Shown here in pieces: positions 25,849-34,299 of a stretch of 64,000 bases of DNA. The notes beneath the pieces were generated by a model. The model was not told where the DNA came from, made no database searches, and saw nothing but the letters and a program-made list of their open reading frames with translations. Origin of the DNA: Longitalea luteola (GTDB lineage Bacteria; Bacteroidota; Bacteroidia; Chitinophagales; Chitinophagaceae). The position numbers and the translations under genes were made by a program. Each line of letters starts with the position of its first letter. The stretch's first letter is position 1. The stretch covers positions 248,001 to 312,000 of the forward strand of contig NZ_JAFIQX010000008.1 of NCBI RefSeq assembly GCF_017356035.1, read 5' to 3'.

Positions 25849-27555
25849 ATGCATATAAAGGATAAAGAATGGTGGAAGGAAACCGTGATCTATCAGGTAT
25901 ATCCCCGCAGTTTCAAAGACAGTAACGGGGATGGTATTGGCGATCTGCCCGGACTAATTTCAAAACTCGACTATATTCAAAGCCTGGGTGTAGGGCTGGT
26001 ATGGCTGAACCCTATTTATGCTTCGCCCAATGATGACAATGGCTACGACATTAGTAATTACGAAGCGATCTCCCCTACATTTGGCACGATCTCCGATTTC
26101 AATACGCTGCTCGTAGGGCTACACGCCAGAGGTATAAAATTGCTGATGGACCTGGTGGTGAACCATACCAGTGATGAACATCCCTGGTTTGTGGAATCAA
26201 GGAAATCGCGGGATAATCCTTTTCGCGATTTTTATCACTGGTGGCCGGCAGAAAAAGGCAAACCACCACACCGGTACAGTTTCTTCGATAAAAAAGGGGA
26301 GGCATGGCAATATGACGCGGCTACGGAATCATATTACCTGCACTATTTCTCCAATAAACAACCCGATCTTAACTGGGACAATCCGAAGGTAAGGCAGGCG
26401 ATCTATCAAATGATGCGCTTCTGGCTCGACAAAGGCATTGACGGCTACCGGCTCGATGCCATTTCGTATATATCAAAAGATCCCTGCTGGCCGGTAGTTA
26501 CCAAAAAGGATCTTATGGAGAAATACGATAATGACTGGTCTTACTTTTATTCAAAGGGACCTAAACTGCATGAATACCTGCATGAAATGAACCAGGAAGT
26601 GTTGAGCCAATATCCCCATGCAGTTACTATAGCCGAAACACCTGGTATCGAAAAGGAGGATGCATTGCTTTTTGTTCATGAAGACCGAAAGGAATTGCAC
26701 ATGCTGTATCATTTCAAGGGCATGGGACTGGGCTATGCAAAAGACGGTTTCAAACGGCCTGACCCCAACGGGTATTCGTTGCCCGCCTTTAAAAAATTAT
26801 ATACTGAATGGAATGATGTATTTGCAAAGGAAGGCTGGGGTACTATTTATCTGGGCAACCACGATCAGCCACGCATGCTTACGCGCTGGGGCAATGATGC
26901 ACCGGAATTCAGGATCCCCTCTTCCAAACTGCTGATGACCTTCCTGCTGACCATGCGCGCCACGCCTATTTTTTATAACGGCGATGAACTGGGCATGGCC
27001 AATATAAAATTCGAAAGCATCCAGGAATACCGGGATATTGAAACCCTGTACATGTATCATTACCTCGAAGCGCAGAAAGAAGATGTGAAGCAGTTTATTA
27101 AAGACCAGCAATTTGGCGCCCGCGATAATGGCCGTACACCGTTTCAGTGGGATGCAACACCTTGCGCCGGCTTTAGTACCTGCGAACCCTGGATAAAAGT
27201 CAATAGCGACCACGTTTATATAAACAAGGAAGCACAGGATGCTGATGGCAACTCACCGCTTAATTATTTCCGCCACCTGGTGCAATTAAGAAAAGAGCAC
27301 CTGGAGTTAATATGCGGAGAGTATAAATTATATGATCCTGATCATGAAAAGATCTATACGTATACCCGTACGATGGATAAAACAGCAACCCTTATTATCC
27401 TTAACTTTTCTGATGACCTGGTTCCTTATACCATCCCGAAGGAATTGCAAAAGAAACAATTTGAGCTCATCAGCAATAACGAAACCTCGCTGCAACACGA
27501 TACCCACGAAATGACCTTATTACCCTGGCAGGCGCTTATTTTTAAATTAAAGTAA
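25849..27555 (+). CDS. GH13 alpha-glucosidase (oligo-1,6-glucosidase type)
   Basis: This 568-aa protein opens with WWKETVIYQVYPRSFKDSNGDGIGD split around residue 20 and has the GH13 catalytic triad: nucleophile D203 (GYRLDAIS), acid/base E263 (TIAETPG) and stabiliser D339 (GNHDQPR). MDLVVNHTSDEH is conserved region I. The domain layout and QPDLNWDNP match subfamily 31 enzymes, which release glucose from isomalto-oligosaccharides or maltose, or make sucrose isomers. It has no signal peptide, so it acts in the cytoplasm. It is not linked to a susCD pair. Confidence 0.93.
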   Translation: MHIKDKEWWKETVIYQVYPRSFKDSNGDGIGDLPGLISKLDYIQSLGVGLVWLNPIYASPNDDNGYDISNYEAISPTFGTISDFNTLLVGLHARGIKLLMDLVVNHTSDEHPWFVESRKSRDNPFRDFYHWWPAEKGKPPHRYSFFDKKGEAWQYDAATESYYLHYFSNKQPDLNWDNPKVRQAIYQMMRFWLDKGIDGYRLDAISYISKDPCWPVVTKKDLMEKYDNDWSYFYSKGPKLHEYLHEMNQEVLSQYPHAVTIAETPGIEKEDALLFVHEDRKELHMLYHFKGMGLGYAKDGFKRPDPNGYSLPAFKKLYTEWNDVFAKEGWGTIYLGNHDQPRMLTRWGNDAPEFRIPSSKLLMTFLLTMRATPIFYNGDELGMANIKFESIQEYRDIETLYMYHYLEAQKEDVKQFIKDQQFGARDNGRTPFQWDATPCAGFSTCEPWIKVNSDHVYINKEAQDADGNSPLNYFRHLVQLRKEHLELICGEYKLYDPDHEKIYTYTRTMDKTATLIILNFSDDLVPYTIPKELQKKQFELISNNETSLQHDTHEMTLLPWQALIFKLK

Positions 27556-27630
27556 GACCCGGCAGGCGGGGTTCAATATGAGCAATAAATGACCCGGCAT
27601 ATTTGTTGAACACCATTTTTAAAAAACGTT

Positions 27631-28170
27631 ATGGATAGCATTAATAAAAATCAACCAGAAAGAAATCGCGAAGACCTGAGTAATAAAGAGGCGATCGAAA
27701 AATTACGCGAACTGGTAGATAAAACAAAGACCTGTTTCTTTGATACAGGCCATCCTGTTGAAGGGCAATCGAGCGGTGTACGTCCAATGAGCGTACAACA
27801 GATCGATGATGCCGGTAATCTTTGGTTCCTGAGCGCCAATGACAGTCATAAAAACCAGGAGATTGCCATTGACCATTCCGTAAAGCTTTTCTTCCAGGGG
27901 TCGGCCCATGCTGATTTTATGTACCTCACAGGCAGGGCAGAGATCATTTACGACAGAAACAAGATAGAAGAATTATGGGAACCCATTATGAAGACCTGGT
28001 TTACAGAAGGCAAGGATGATCCCCGGATCTCTGTCATAAAGGTTACTCCTGAAGAAGGCTATTACTGGGATACCAAACATGGCAAGGCCATCGCTTTTTT
28101 GAAAATGATGGTGGGCGCGGCTAGCGGTAAAACACTGGATGATTCTATTGAAGGAAGGCTAACAATGTAA
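27631..28170 (+). CDS. Pyridoxamine 5'-phosphate oxidase-like general stress protein
   Basis: This 179-aa protein has the split-barrel flavin-binding fold of the general-stress-protein-26 family: CFFDTGHP, RPMSVQQIDDAGNLWFLS, HADFMYLTGRAEI and the C-terminal GYYWDTKHGKAIAF. Such proteins bind FMN or F420; the reaction is usually unknown. It stands alone, 75 bases after GH13, with a strong terminator behind it. Confidence 0.9.
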   Translation: MDSINKNQPERNREDLSNKEAIEKLRELVDKTKTCFFDTGHPVEGQSSGVRPMSVQQIDDAGNLWFLSANDSHKNQEIAIDHSVKLFFQGSAHADFMYLTGRAEIIYDRNKIEELWEPIMKTWFTEGKDDPRISVIKVTPEEGYYWDTKHGKAIAFLKMMVGAASGKTLDDSIEGRLTM

Positions 28171-28183
28171 TATTTTAAAAATG

Positions 28184-28237
28184 GAAGGTGCGGCACACGT
28201 CTTATTCAATAAGAGTAAATGTGCCACACCTTCTTTT
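28184..28237 (+). terminator. Long hairpin terminator
   Basis: GAAGGTGCGGCACA (28184-28197) pairs with TGTGCCACACCTTC (28220-28233) with one mismatch, and inside it TCTTATT pairs with AATAAGA. TTTT follows. It ends the stress-protein transcript. Confidence 0.85.
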
Positions 28238-28270
28238 GATTTATGACGAGTTGGTTGGGACTGGTTAATA

Positions 28271-29641
28271 TCAATACCTGAATATGGCGGCCAGCTCACC
28301 CTGCTCGGGCATTTGGTCCGCTTCCATAAAATACACTTCTCCGCCGTTCTGAATGGTTTTGATCACGGCTTTATCGATCAGGTCATCTACTTTATCAGAT
28401 TCCTGGTCTGCTATATCCAGCTTATTATCCTGCTCATTGAATGTTCCCCAGATCCGGCTGCCTTTTTTTACGAACAACTGGGAAACCCGTGAATAATAAG
28501 TAGCCGGTATGATTACACCAACGTTTGTAGACGTTAATTCAGTAGCTGACTTATTGCCATAATCTTCCAACGCCCGCCTTAATGGTTGTTCGAAATAAGG
28601 TTTCATCACCTCCATCGCTTCCTCATACAATTCATTGTCATTCTGTTGATGGTGATTACCAGTCAATGCTTCGGGCCAGATGTATTTATAATCGGATACA
28701 GACCGGTAAATAGGGATCAGGAAATCCTGTCCGGCCAAAAGTAACGGTACCGTTTCCCTGTTTAAATGGCTTTGCCAGATGGTATCGTCTACCTCTTCCA
28801 GGTAGAGGGCGATATTTTCTTTTTCATCCGGCCTGCCTGCTCCAATTCCATGAAAATTGGCACTACCAACGCCGCCTTTTCCGCCCGTTCTGAAAACTGC
28901 GTTATCGCCTTTCTCTTCGGTATGCACTACATCATCCACGCCACTTGGCAATTCTTCAACCTGCAGGTGTTCTATGCCTATTGCATCGGCACGATAAAAA
29001 CGGGGGAACTTCTTGGCAATATCGAGGATATAAAAATATTCGGGGCGAACCATGAACGGTACCAACGGGCTCACATAAAAAGATGTATTTACCCGAACAT
29101 GTTGTATCAATGGCGCCCGCAACTTTATAAACTTAAAGAAGCCATCGGCTATATATACCGCGAGGCCTTCATTCAGTGAACGCCAGAATTTGTCTTCGCG
29201 TAAAAGATCGTATCCGGGTTTCAGCATCCTTTTCGTAGTGATCGTTTCGGTGCCCTGCTCATTCAACATTTTTTCTGCCTGTTGTAAGGCCGATTTGAAC
29301 GCGGTCATATCAACCTGCTCATTCACTTCCACCCCTGCTTTATGGGTTGGCAACAGGATGCTTATGCATGGCGGCTGATCATAGCTTGCAAGCTCAATAA
29401 AGATATCCTTCGTAAGATCACCAACCAGTTCCTCTGGCTGCGTTTTCGTTACCTCTTCCGTATAAGTTGCATTTCTGCTTTTGTTGGCTGTTGCTTCTGT
29501 TTTGGAATAATCTTCACCCTTGCTGGTATTTCTGTTAGGGTGACGTACCGGCAGATCAGACGGGATTTCCGGCTCACTTTTATTGGCACCGGAAGGCTTC
29601 CCTTTGCCGGGATGAAACTTTCCTTCTCTATCTTTTCCCAT
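28271..29641 (-). CDS. Bacterial archaeo-eukaryotic release factor (baeRF) family protein
   Basis: This 456-aa protein has a disordered, charged N-terminus (1-65). An eRF1-like three-domain region then begins at ASYDQPPCISILLPTHKAG. In the middle domain there is GGKGGVGS (253-260) followed by NFHGIGAGRPDEKEN (262-276), at the position where archaeal/eukaryotic release factors carry the GGQ loop. VNTSFYVSPL and PLLLAGQDFLIPIY match the baeRF3/baeRF7-type families described by comparative genomics. They are proposed to act on stalled ribosomes or peptidyl-tRNA; no activity is proven. It is monocistronic. Confidence 0.75.
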   Translation of the reverse strand: MGKDREGKFHPGKGKPSGANKSEPEIPSDLPVRHPNRNTSKGEDYSKTEATANKSRNATYTEEVTKTQPEELVGDLTKDIFIELASYDQPPCISILLPTHKAGVEVNEQVDMTAFKSALQQAEKMLNEQGTETITTKRMLKPGYDLLREDKFWRSLNEGLAVYIADGFFKFIKLRAPLIQHVRVNTSFYVSPLVPFMVRPEYFYILDIAKKFPRFYRADAIGIEHLQVEELPSGVDDVVHTEEKGDNAVFRTGGKGGVGSANFHGIGAGRPDEKENIALYLEEVDDTIWQSHLNRETVPLLLAGQDFLIPIYRSVSDYKYIWPEALTGNHHQQNDNELYEEAMEVMKPYFEQPLRRALEDYGNKSATELTSTNVGVIIPATYYSRVSQLFVKKGSRIWGTFNEQDNKLDIADQESDKVDDLIDKAVIKTIQNGGEVYFMEADQMPEQGELAAIFRY

Positions 29642-29880
29642 ACAAAATCATTTTATGGTAAGACCTCAATAAATATACCAGCAGGTATTTTCAATATAAA
29701 GGCGCATAGTCAATTCAGGCAGGCAAATTATTGGGGTTTTTATGGCCCATTTTGTTGGCAAGTTTCCGCACTAACGACTGACTCATAAAACTTTATTGAG
29801 GCCAATGGGCTAACTTCATTGGCCGAACATTTTGGCAGCCCGGTCGTTTTTCCGGCATTTGCAGGCTCTACAGTACTGCA
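29642..29880. other. Intergenic region with nothing recognised
   Basis: This is AT-rich DNA upstream of the baeRF gene. I see no good frame, repeat or clear -7 box. Confidence 0.4.
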
Positions 29881-29882
29881 AA

Positions 29883-29915
29883 AGAAAAACCTGCCAGGTA
29901 GTACCTTGCAGGTTT
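29883..29915 (-). terminator. Terminator of the Ig-like protein gene
   Basis: AAACCTGC and GCAGGTTT form an 8-bp stem with a 13-base loop, with T-rich sequence on the minus-strand side. It lies 20 bases past the stop at 29935. Confidence 0.75.
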
Positions 29916-29934
29916 TTGTAATATAAACAGGCTG

Positions 29935-30366
29935 TTAAAAACAGGGGTAAGCATAAACGGATGTCCAGCCGCTACCTACATAGCCGCTGCCATTATATAC
30001 GTCTACCGTAAGGCTGATAGAACTGCGGTCAGGATACGTTATCCAGTAATCCAGATAGGTGATAAAAGAACTGCTGCTGCCTACATAATGCGTAACAGGC
30101 GGTTCGGTTCCATTACCCGGCACCGTAAGGTACCATTCATAGGTGAACGGACCAGCAGCTCCACTCACACTTGCCGACCATACGCCCTGGTCGCACATAC
30201 TTAAACTGGAAGGACCACTGAGATCAACATTGGCGAGGGCAATGTTCTGCTGCGACCATTTTGAAACGGCAGCATGTTTTGCAGGTTGGGAAGGTACTGC
30301 CGGACGGAAGCTGCTGGTGATGAGCACGTGCAGCAATAAACAGACAAGCATTGTCATTTTTGTCAT
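29935..30366 (-). CDS. Secreted Ig-like hypothetical protein
   Basis: This 143-aa protein has a signal peptide (to about residue 24) and one beta-sandwich domain. That domain has GVWSASVSGAAGPFTYEWYL, ISLTVDVYNGSGY and a terminal VYAYPCF. The pattern resembles a single Ig/PKD-like repeat from large Bacteroidota surface proteins. Two cysteines (SMCDQ and the last PCF) may form a disulfide. It is 67 bases downstream of the DUF692 gene on the same strand and could be read through from it. Confidence 0.7.
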   Translation of the reverse strand: MTKMTMLVCLLLHVLITSSFRPAVPSQPAKHAAVSKWSQQNIALANVDLSGPSSLSMCDQGVWSASVSGAAGPFTYEWYLTVPGNGTEPPVTHYVGSSSSFITYLDYWITYPDRSSISLTVDVYNGSGYVGSGWTSVYAYPCF

Positions 30367-30433
30367 GTGGATGAAGTTTAATGTTAGGCAAACAGGTTAC
30401 CCTTTGAAGTTACAATTTCTTCGGGAAAACCGG

Positions 30434-31564
30434 CTATACTTTCTTCTTCCACTTTCGCGCGATCTGCATAGCAGTCTCCAGCATGGCCGGATGCCACTGT
30501 TCCATATTCCACTCTGAATGTGCTAATGACGATTGATTCAATGCCGTTATCGCTTCGTTATAAGACATATCTGATTCGAGTATCTGCGACAGTTCTCTTT
30601 GCTGTTGATACAATTGGGCGTCTTCGACCGGCGGCTCGTTGCTTACGATATGAAATGGTAAAAAGTCGTTTTGTGCTTCGCCATTACGATGTTTGTTTTT
30701 GGCATCCAGCATATTTTCCATCTGCAAAAAATCCTGGTAGAACTGCTGCCGGCTGGCGGCCGTTTGCAGACCGGCACCCAGTTGTTCCAGCACCACGTAT
30801 TTACATTCCGGACAACGATCGATAGCCATATCAAGTAATGAAAACACTTCAGCAGGTACAGCATCATCATGCGTATCCCTGCGAATGCGGCGATCCGGCT
30901 CCGATTCCACCGGCTCCCAGCTGCCACCGGAAATATGGATCTCTCGCACCTTATCGAGCGGATACAAGCTCAGCAGATCTTCTGCACTTATTTGAAAGTT
31001 TTCCAGCTGACAGTATACGTTATGAAGATCGAGAATAATAAATCCATTTACCGGCTGAATGAGTTCATACAAAAAGTCACCATGCCGTTTCACCTCATCC
31101 ATAGAATAAGCAAAGGCAAGGTTCTCGAGGCCAACAGGACATAACGCAGCTTCCTGGATGCGCTTGAGGCGGTCACGGCCGATGCGCAAGGTGGTAGCAG
31201 AATAAGGAATAGCGAGTGGCGCTCCTTCATGGAAATCCTTGCCGGTCATGAATCCGAAATGTTCGGTAACCTGTTCCAACGGGAAACGCCGGGAAGTCGT
31301 GCGCAATGTTTCGAGCCATTGCGCCTGTTCGGGCAACCATTTACCGGAAAAAAGCGAAAAGAACACACCGTGACCGATGAGTCTTTTCGCATTGCTGTAA
31401 ACCTGTAATAAGCCTTCGAACCATGGCGGCAAAACGCCCCGGTCGAACAAAGCATCGAACGACCATTCGATAGCCTGTACCCTTTCCTCTTCGAACAAGG
31501 GATAGCAGGCATTGAGCATATCGATATCAAGATTACAGGCGGCTGTCGCAAGCAGCTTGGTCAT
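30434..31564 (-). CDS. DUF692 multinuclear iron-dependent oxidative enzyme (MNIO) with C-terminal extension
   Basis: This 376-aa protein is a TIM-barrel MNIO. The expected iron ligands are all present: H65 (GHGVFF), E101/H102 (TEHFGF), E147/N148 (GLENLA), D179/H181/N182 (LDLHNVY), H210 (IHISGG), D230/H232 (DTHDDA) and E260 (LEQLG). Characterised relatives (MbnB, TglH, ChrH) modify cysteines of ribosomal peptides. Residues about 290-376 form a helical extension beyond the normal ~280-aa barrel and may replace the separate partner protein (MbnC/TglI) that binds the peptide. The gene starts 11 bases after a 60-aa lipoprotein ending in CPACGMG, its likely substrate. Family confidence is high; the reaction is inferred. 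Confidence 0.88.
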   Translation of the reverse strand: MTKLLATAACNLDIDMLNACYPLFEEERVQAIEWSFDALFDRGVLPPWFEGLLQVYSNAKRLIGHGVFFSLFSGKWLPEQAQWLETLRTTSRRFPLEQVTEHFGFMTGKDFHEGAPLAIPYSATTLRIGRDRLKRIQEAALCPVGLENLAFAYSMDEVKRHGDFLYELIQPVNGFIILDLHNVYCQLENFQISAEDLLSLYPLDKVREIHISGGSWEPVESEPDRRIRRDTHDDAVPAEVFSLLDMAIDRCPECKYVVLEQLGAGLQTAASRQQFYQDFLQMENMLDAKNKHRNGEAQNDFLPFHIVSNEPPVEDAQLYQQQRELSQILESDMSYNEAITALNQSSLAHSEWNMEQWHPAMLETAMQIARKWKKKV

Positions 31565-31575
31565 ACAGGAAAATT

Positions 31576-31758
31576 TTAGCCCATTCCGCAGGCCGGGCAG
31601 TTATACGGAACAGTGGGTGGTTTGGGTTTGCCTTTGTCGTCATTCTCTTTATCCTGCTCTTCTTTTTTAGGCCCGTCCTTGTCCTTTGTACAGGACTGTA
31701 CACCCTGCAGCGTAATGCCCGTGAGCATTGCTGCCAATAAAGCTTTTGACAGTTTCAT
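31576..31758 (-). CDS. Putative RiPP precursor lipoprotein with C-terminal CPACGMG
   Basis: This 60-aa protein has a hydrophobic signal (residues 4-20), a lipobox-like GVQSC with C23, a charged linker of Lys/Glu/Asp (24-45), a proline-rich hinge (PKPPTVP) and a C-terminal YNCPACGMG with C54 and C57. It is directly upstream of the MNIO gene with an 11-base gap, the standard precursor-enzyme arrangement. The ATG at 31758 is preferred because it starts the signal peptide; the ATG at 31818 would add 20 unrelated residues. The CxxC could be the modified core, a metal site, or both. The precursor role is inferred. Confidence 0.75.
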   Translation of the reverse strand: MKLSKALLAAMLTGITLQGVQSCTKDKDGPKKEEQDKENDDKGKPKPPTVPYNCPACGMG

Positions 31759-32002
31759 GGTGCGTTCATTAGATTTTTGGTTGCAGGTATGACCAGCGAG
31801 GTAAAAAGAACGTTGCATGGCAGGTGGAATATGCGATATGATCTAAAAAGGTATGGCCTTTTCACTCTTTATTCAGGATCTACAGATTTATTGCCATAAA
31901 GACCTGGTGTACCCCCGAACAGGACATGCAGGTGACGGTATGCAATTTGCAGACTTGATATATTACCATCGATGCTGTATTACAGAGTCAATCAATAAAC
32001 AT

Positions 32003-33319
32003 ATGCATGCAGTCACTCTTTTCTGTATAGTGTATATGGTGGCCCTTGTGTCGTGCCACACCTCCCAGCCTGGATTATTTGGAAAAAGAACCCCTCACGA
32101 AGCATACCGAAATAAACTGGAAAAAGCCGGACTGGAAAATACCCGCCTCGGCAAACTATGGATAGCCGCAGCCGATAAGAGTTTACAAAACCCTGTACCA
32201 GTTGCCATTCCTTATAAAGAAACCGGTTATTTTGAAATGAATGCCCCTGAGGCAGCCGGGTATATTTTTTCCGCTAAAAGAGGCGATCGGATAACTGTGC
32301 ACGTTAATACCAATCCGGTCACAGGCATTTTATTATTTACAGAATTATGGGAACCACGTGTAAACGAGCAGCCGAAGCTGCTGGCCGCTGCGGATACAGC
32401 TACGGGCAATATTTCTTATGAGATCACCAAAGAAGGCTCGTATATCGTTCGCATACAACCTGAGTTGTTACAGGGACTCGCTTATACCATTACCATAAGC
32501 ACAACACCATCATTGGCTTTTCCGGTGCATAAAAGCGGTGATCCGCGCATCATCAGCGTTTGGGGAGCCGACCGCGACATGGGTGCGAGGCGCCATGAAG
32601 GCATAGATATACAGGCGCCCAGACGCACACCTACCGTAGCAGCTGCCAATGGGATCGTGACGAATGTGAGTGAAAACAAGCTGGGAGGCAAAGTGGTGTT
32701 CCTGCGGCCGGCCGGGAAAAATTACACCCTGTATTATGCGCACCTCGACCAGCAACTGGTACGGTCAGGGCAGTCAGTACAGGTGGGCGATACCATTGGT
32801 TTGGTAGGTAACACCGGCAATGCTAAAAACACAGTACCTCACCTGCATTTTGGTATTTACACCATGGATGGGGCTGTGGATCCCCTGCCGTTTATTAATC
32901 CGAAGCGCGAGGAACCCAAGGAAGTTCGGGCAGACACTTCTTATCTTACCAGATACGCCCGTTTAAAAGCGAATACGGTCCTCCAGATGCAGGTACCAGG
33001 CGTAAAGACCAGTCAGACAAACCTGCCAAAAGGAAGCCTTGTAAAGATCCAGGGAGCAGCCGATCAATTGTATAAAGTACAATTGCCAGATAGTACGATT
33101 GGGTTTATAGCCGGTGCATCCATCACCAGCGATCCGCTGGATAAACAGCGTTTCTCCCAAGTACAGCCTTTATTAAACAGGCCCGATAGCAATGCCGCCG
33201 TAAAAATGCCCTTACCTGCCGGCAATACCATTACTTTGCTTGGTACCTATAAAGATTATTATTTCGTTGAATGGCAGGATACGCAGGGGTGGATCCGGAA
33301 GGGAGGCAATGGGCAATAG
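32003..33319 (+). CDS. M23-family metallopeptidase lipoprotein with SH3-like tail
   Basis: The product of about 438 aa has lipobox VALVSC near residue 18, an N-terminal beta region, then a LytM/M23 domain. The zinc ligands are visible in HEGIDIQAP and HLHFGIY, with YYAHLDQ as the third His motif. The C-terminus holds two SH3-like segments (KIQGAADQLYKVQLPD and YKDYYFVEWQDTQGWI). It should cleave peptidoglycan cross-links or activate other hydrolases at the envelope. The ATG at 32003 is chosen because it begins the signal; the frame opens further upstream. It is divergent from the MNIO precursor gene. Confidence 0.9.
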   Translation: MHAVTLFCIVYMVALVSCHTSQPGLFGKRTPHEAYRNKLEKAGLENTRLGKLWIAAADKSLQNPVPVAIPYKETGYFEMNAPEAAGYIFSAKRGDRITVHVNTNPVTGILLFTELWEPRVNEQPKLLAAADTATGNISYEITKEGSYIVRIQPELLQGLAYTITISTTPSLAFPVHKSGDPRIISVWGADRDMGARRHEGIDIQAPRRTPTVAAANGIVTNVSENKLGGKVVFLRPAGKNYTLYYAHLDQQLVRSGQSVQVGDTIGLVGNTGNAKNTVPHLHFGIYTMDGAVDPLPFINPKREEPKEVRADTSYLTRYARLKANTVLQMQVPGVKTSQTNLPKGSLVKIQGAADQLYKVQLPDSTIGFIAGASITSDPLDKQRFSQVQPLLNRPDSNAAVKMPLPAGNTITLLGTYKDYYFVEWQDTQGWIRKGGNGQ

Positions 33320-33391
33320 ACAATTCGCCTTCGCCAAGGCTACGGCGAACAAGTAGACAATAGACAAAAGGCAAAAAGACAATAGGCTGTT
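33303..33391. repeat. GACAATAGACAA word repeat with GCC-rich hairpin
   Basis: CAATAGACAA units surround TCGCCTTCGCCAAGG...CGGCGA. The repeat begins inside the last codons of the M23 gene (GGCAATGGGCAATAG), so the gene's end has been shaped by it. Confidence 0.55.
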
Positions 33392-33400
33392 TGGCTTTTA

Positions 33401-33733
33401 ACTCCCCCTTTAGGGGGTTGGGGGGTATGGCGTTGGAGATAGGTAAAAAGAAAAAAGGTCCTCTGTAGAAACAGCCGACCTCTAACGATTGCTTGCCATA
33501 TGAAAAAAAACGTAAGTCTTATTGGTGTGAAGCTTCTGCTTCGTGGTAGCTCCTCTCTCTTTTCCGTTGCTCTTACCTTGCTACCGTTGTTGATGATGTA
33601 AAAGTACATTGCCGCACATCATCCTCAAAAGCATGTTTTCGCTGATTTTATGATCGCAAAACTGTTAAATGAAATGCAAAACCCCGGTCAGGCAAGGGTT
33701 TCATTGATTTTTAGCATTCATCTCCAGCGGCTG
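33401..33733 (-). repeat. Dispersed ~330-bp intergenic element, copy 1
   Basis: It begins with ACTCCCCCTTTAGGGGG, a word common in Bacteroidota intergenic DNA, and ends at CTCCAGCGGCTG. A second copy lies at 35914-36233. A block of about 64 bases (33448-33511) is identical between copies. Other blocks (stem GAAGC/GCTTC, TACTTTTACATCATC, GAAAACATGCTTTTGA) are conserved with variable spacers between them. Confidence 0.85.
33448..33619 (-). ncRNA. Candidate small RNA in repeat copy 1
   Basis: On the minus strand a TGCTTTTG box (33626-33633, one mismatch to TAnnTTTG) precedes a conserved region with the stem-loop GAAGC-AGAA-GCTTC. It ends in a hairpin AGGTC(gg)CTGT...ACAG(ag)GACCT followed by TTTTTT. 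The frame starting MYFYIINNGSK in this copy is broken by a stop in copy 2, which argues for RNA rather than protein. Transcription is inferred only. Confidence 0.5.
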
Positions 33734-33752
33734 AAAACAGCCGTTTTCTTTT
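33728..33752 (+). terminator. Plus-strand hairpin terminator
   Basis: CGGCTG-AAAA-CAGCCG is followed by TTTTCTTTT. It may end M23 transcripts; it touches the stop codon of the convergent thioesterase gene. Confidence 0.75.
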
Positions 33753-34173
33753 ATAGTTCGCCATCCCATTCGGGCGCCCCGGCCAGTTTCGCCAGTAAAT
33801 TTTCAGGCAAAAAGGGTCTGCCCCCGCCCGCTTTTACACAGGTACCGGAGAATATGGCTTTGGTGACCACTTTATTATTCAACAAAATAGTCTGCTTAAA
33901 GTGCAGCACCGCTTTATTGCTCTTATCAACCAGGAGCTGGCAGGTTACAAGGAACTGATCATCTTTTTTCAATGACCGCACGAACTGCAGGGTATATTTC
34001 GACAATACCATATTAACACCCTTCCTTGCTTCTTCTTCAAAATCAAAACCGAGCACTTCCCGAATATAATCGTGCCGGCAATACTCCATGTAAAAAGGAT
34101 AATATAATCCGTCCATGATGTTTTGAACATCTATGTGCTCGTCTTTAACTGTATAGGTCTTTGAATATTCCAT
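33751..34173 (-). CDS. 4HBT hot-dog acyl-CoA thioesterase
   Basis: This 140-aa single hot-dog-fold protein belongs to the YbgC/4-hydroxybenzoyl-CoA thioesterase type. It has VKDEHIDVQNIMDGLYYPFYMEYCRHDYI, shown in two parts around residue 20, where Asp and the following His/Tyr cluster form the active region. LSKYTLQFVRSLKKDDQFLV is the typical second strand. It would hydrolyse acyl-CoA or acyl-ACP thioesters in the cytoplasm. It stands alone with no pathway context. Confidence 0.85.
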   Translation of the reverse strand: MEYSKTYTVKDEHIDVQNIMDGLYYPFYMEYCRHDYIREVLGFDFEEEARKGVNMVLSKYTLQFVRSLKKDDQFLVTCQLLVDKSNKAVLHFKQTILLNNKVVTKAIFSGTCVKAGGGRPFLPENLLAKLAGAPEWDGEL

Positions 34174-34299
34174 AGCATGATATTGTTAGTGAATGGCCGC
34201 AAAAGTATATGGAATATTGCTTACCAGCTGTAAAAATAGCGACGCCGGTATCTCATTTGCAGGTCATTAACAAATGAAGCTCATTTTAAAGCTATCGCC

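Noticed and set aside
33340-33609. 89-codon minus-strand frame in repeat copy 1
   Set aside because: The same region in copy 2 has a stop after about 17 codons, so it is not conserved as protein.
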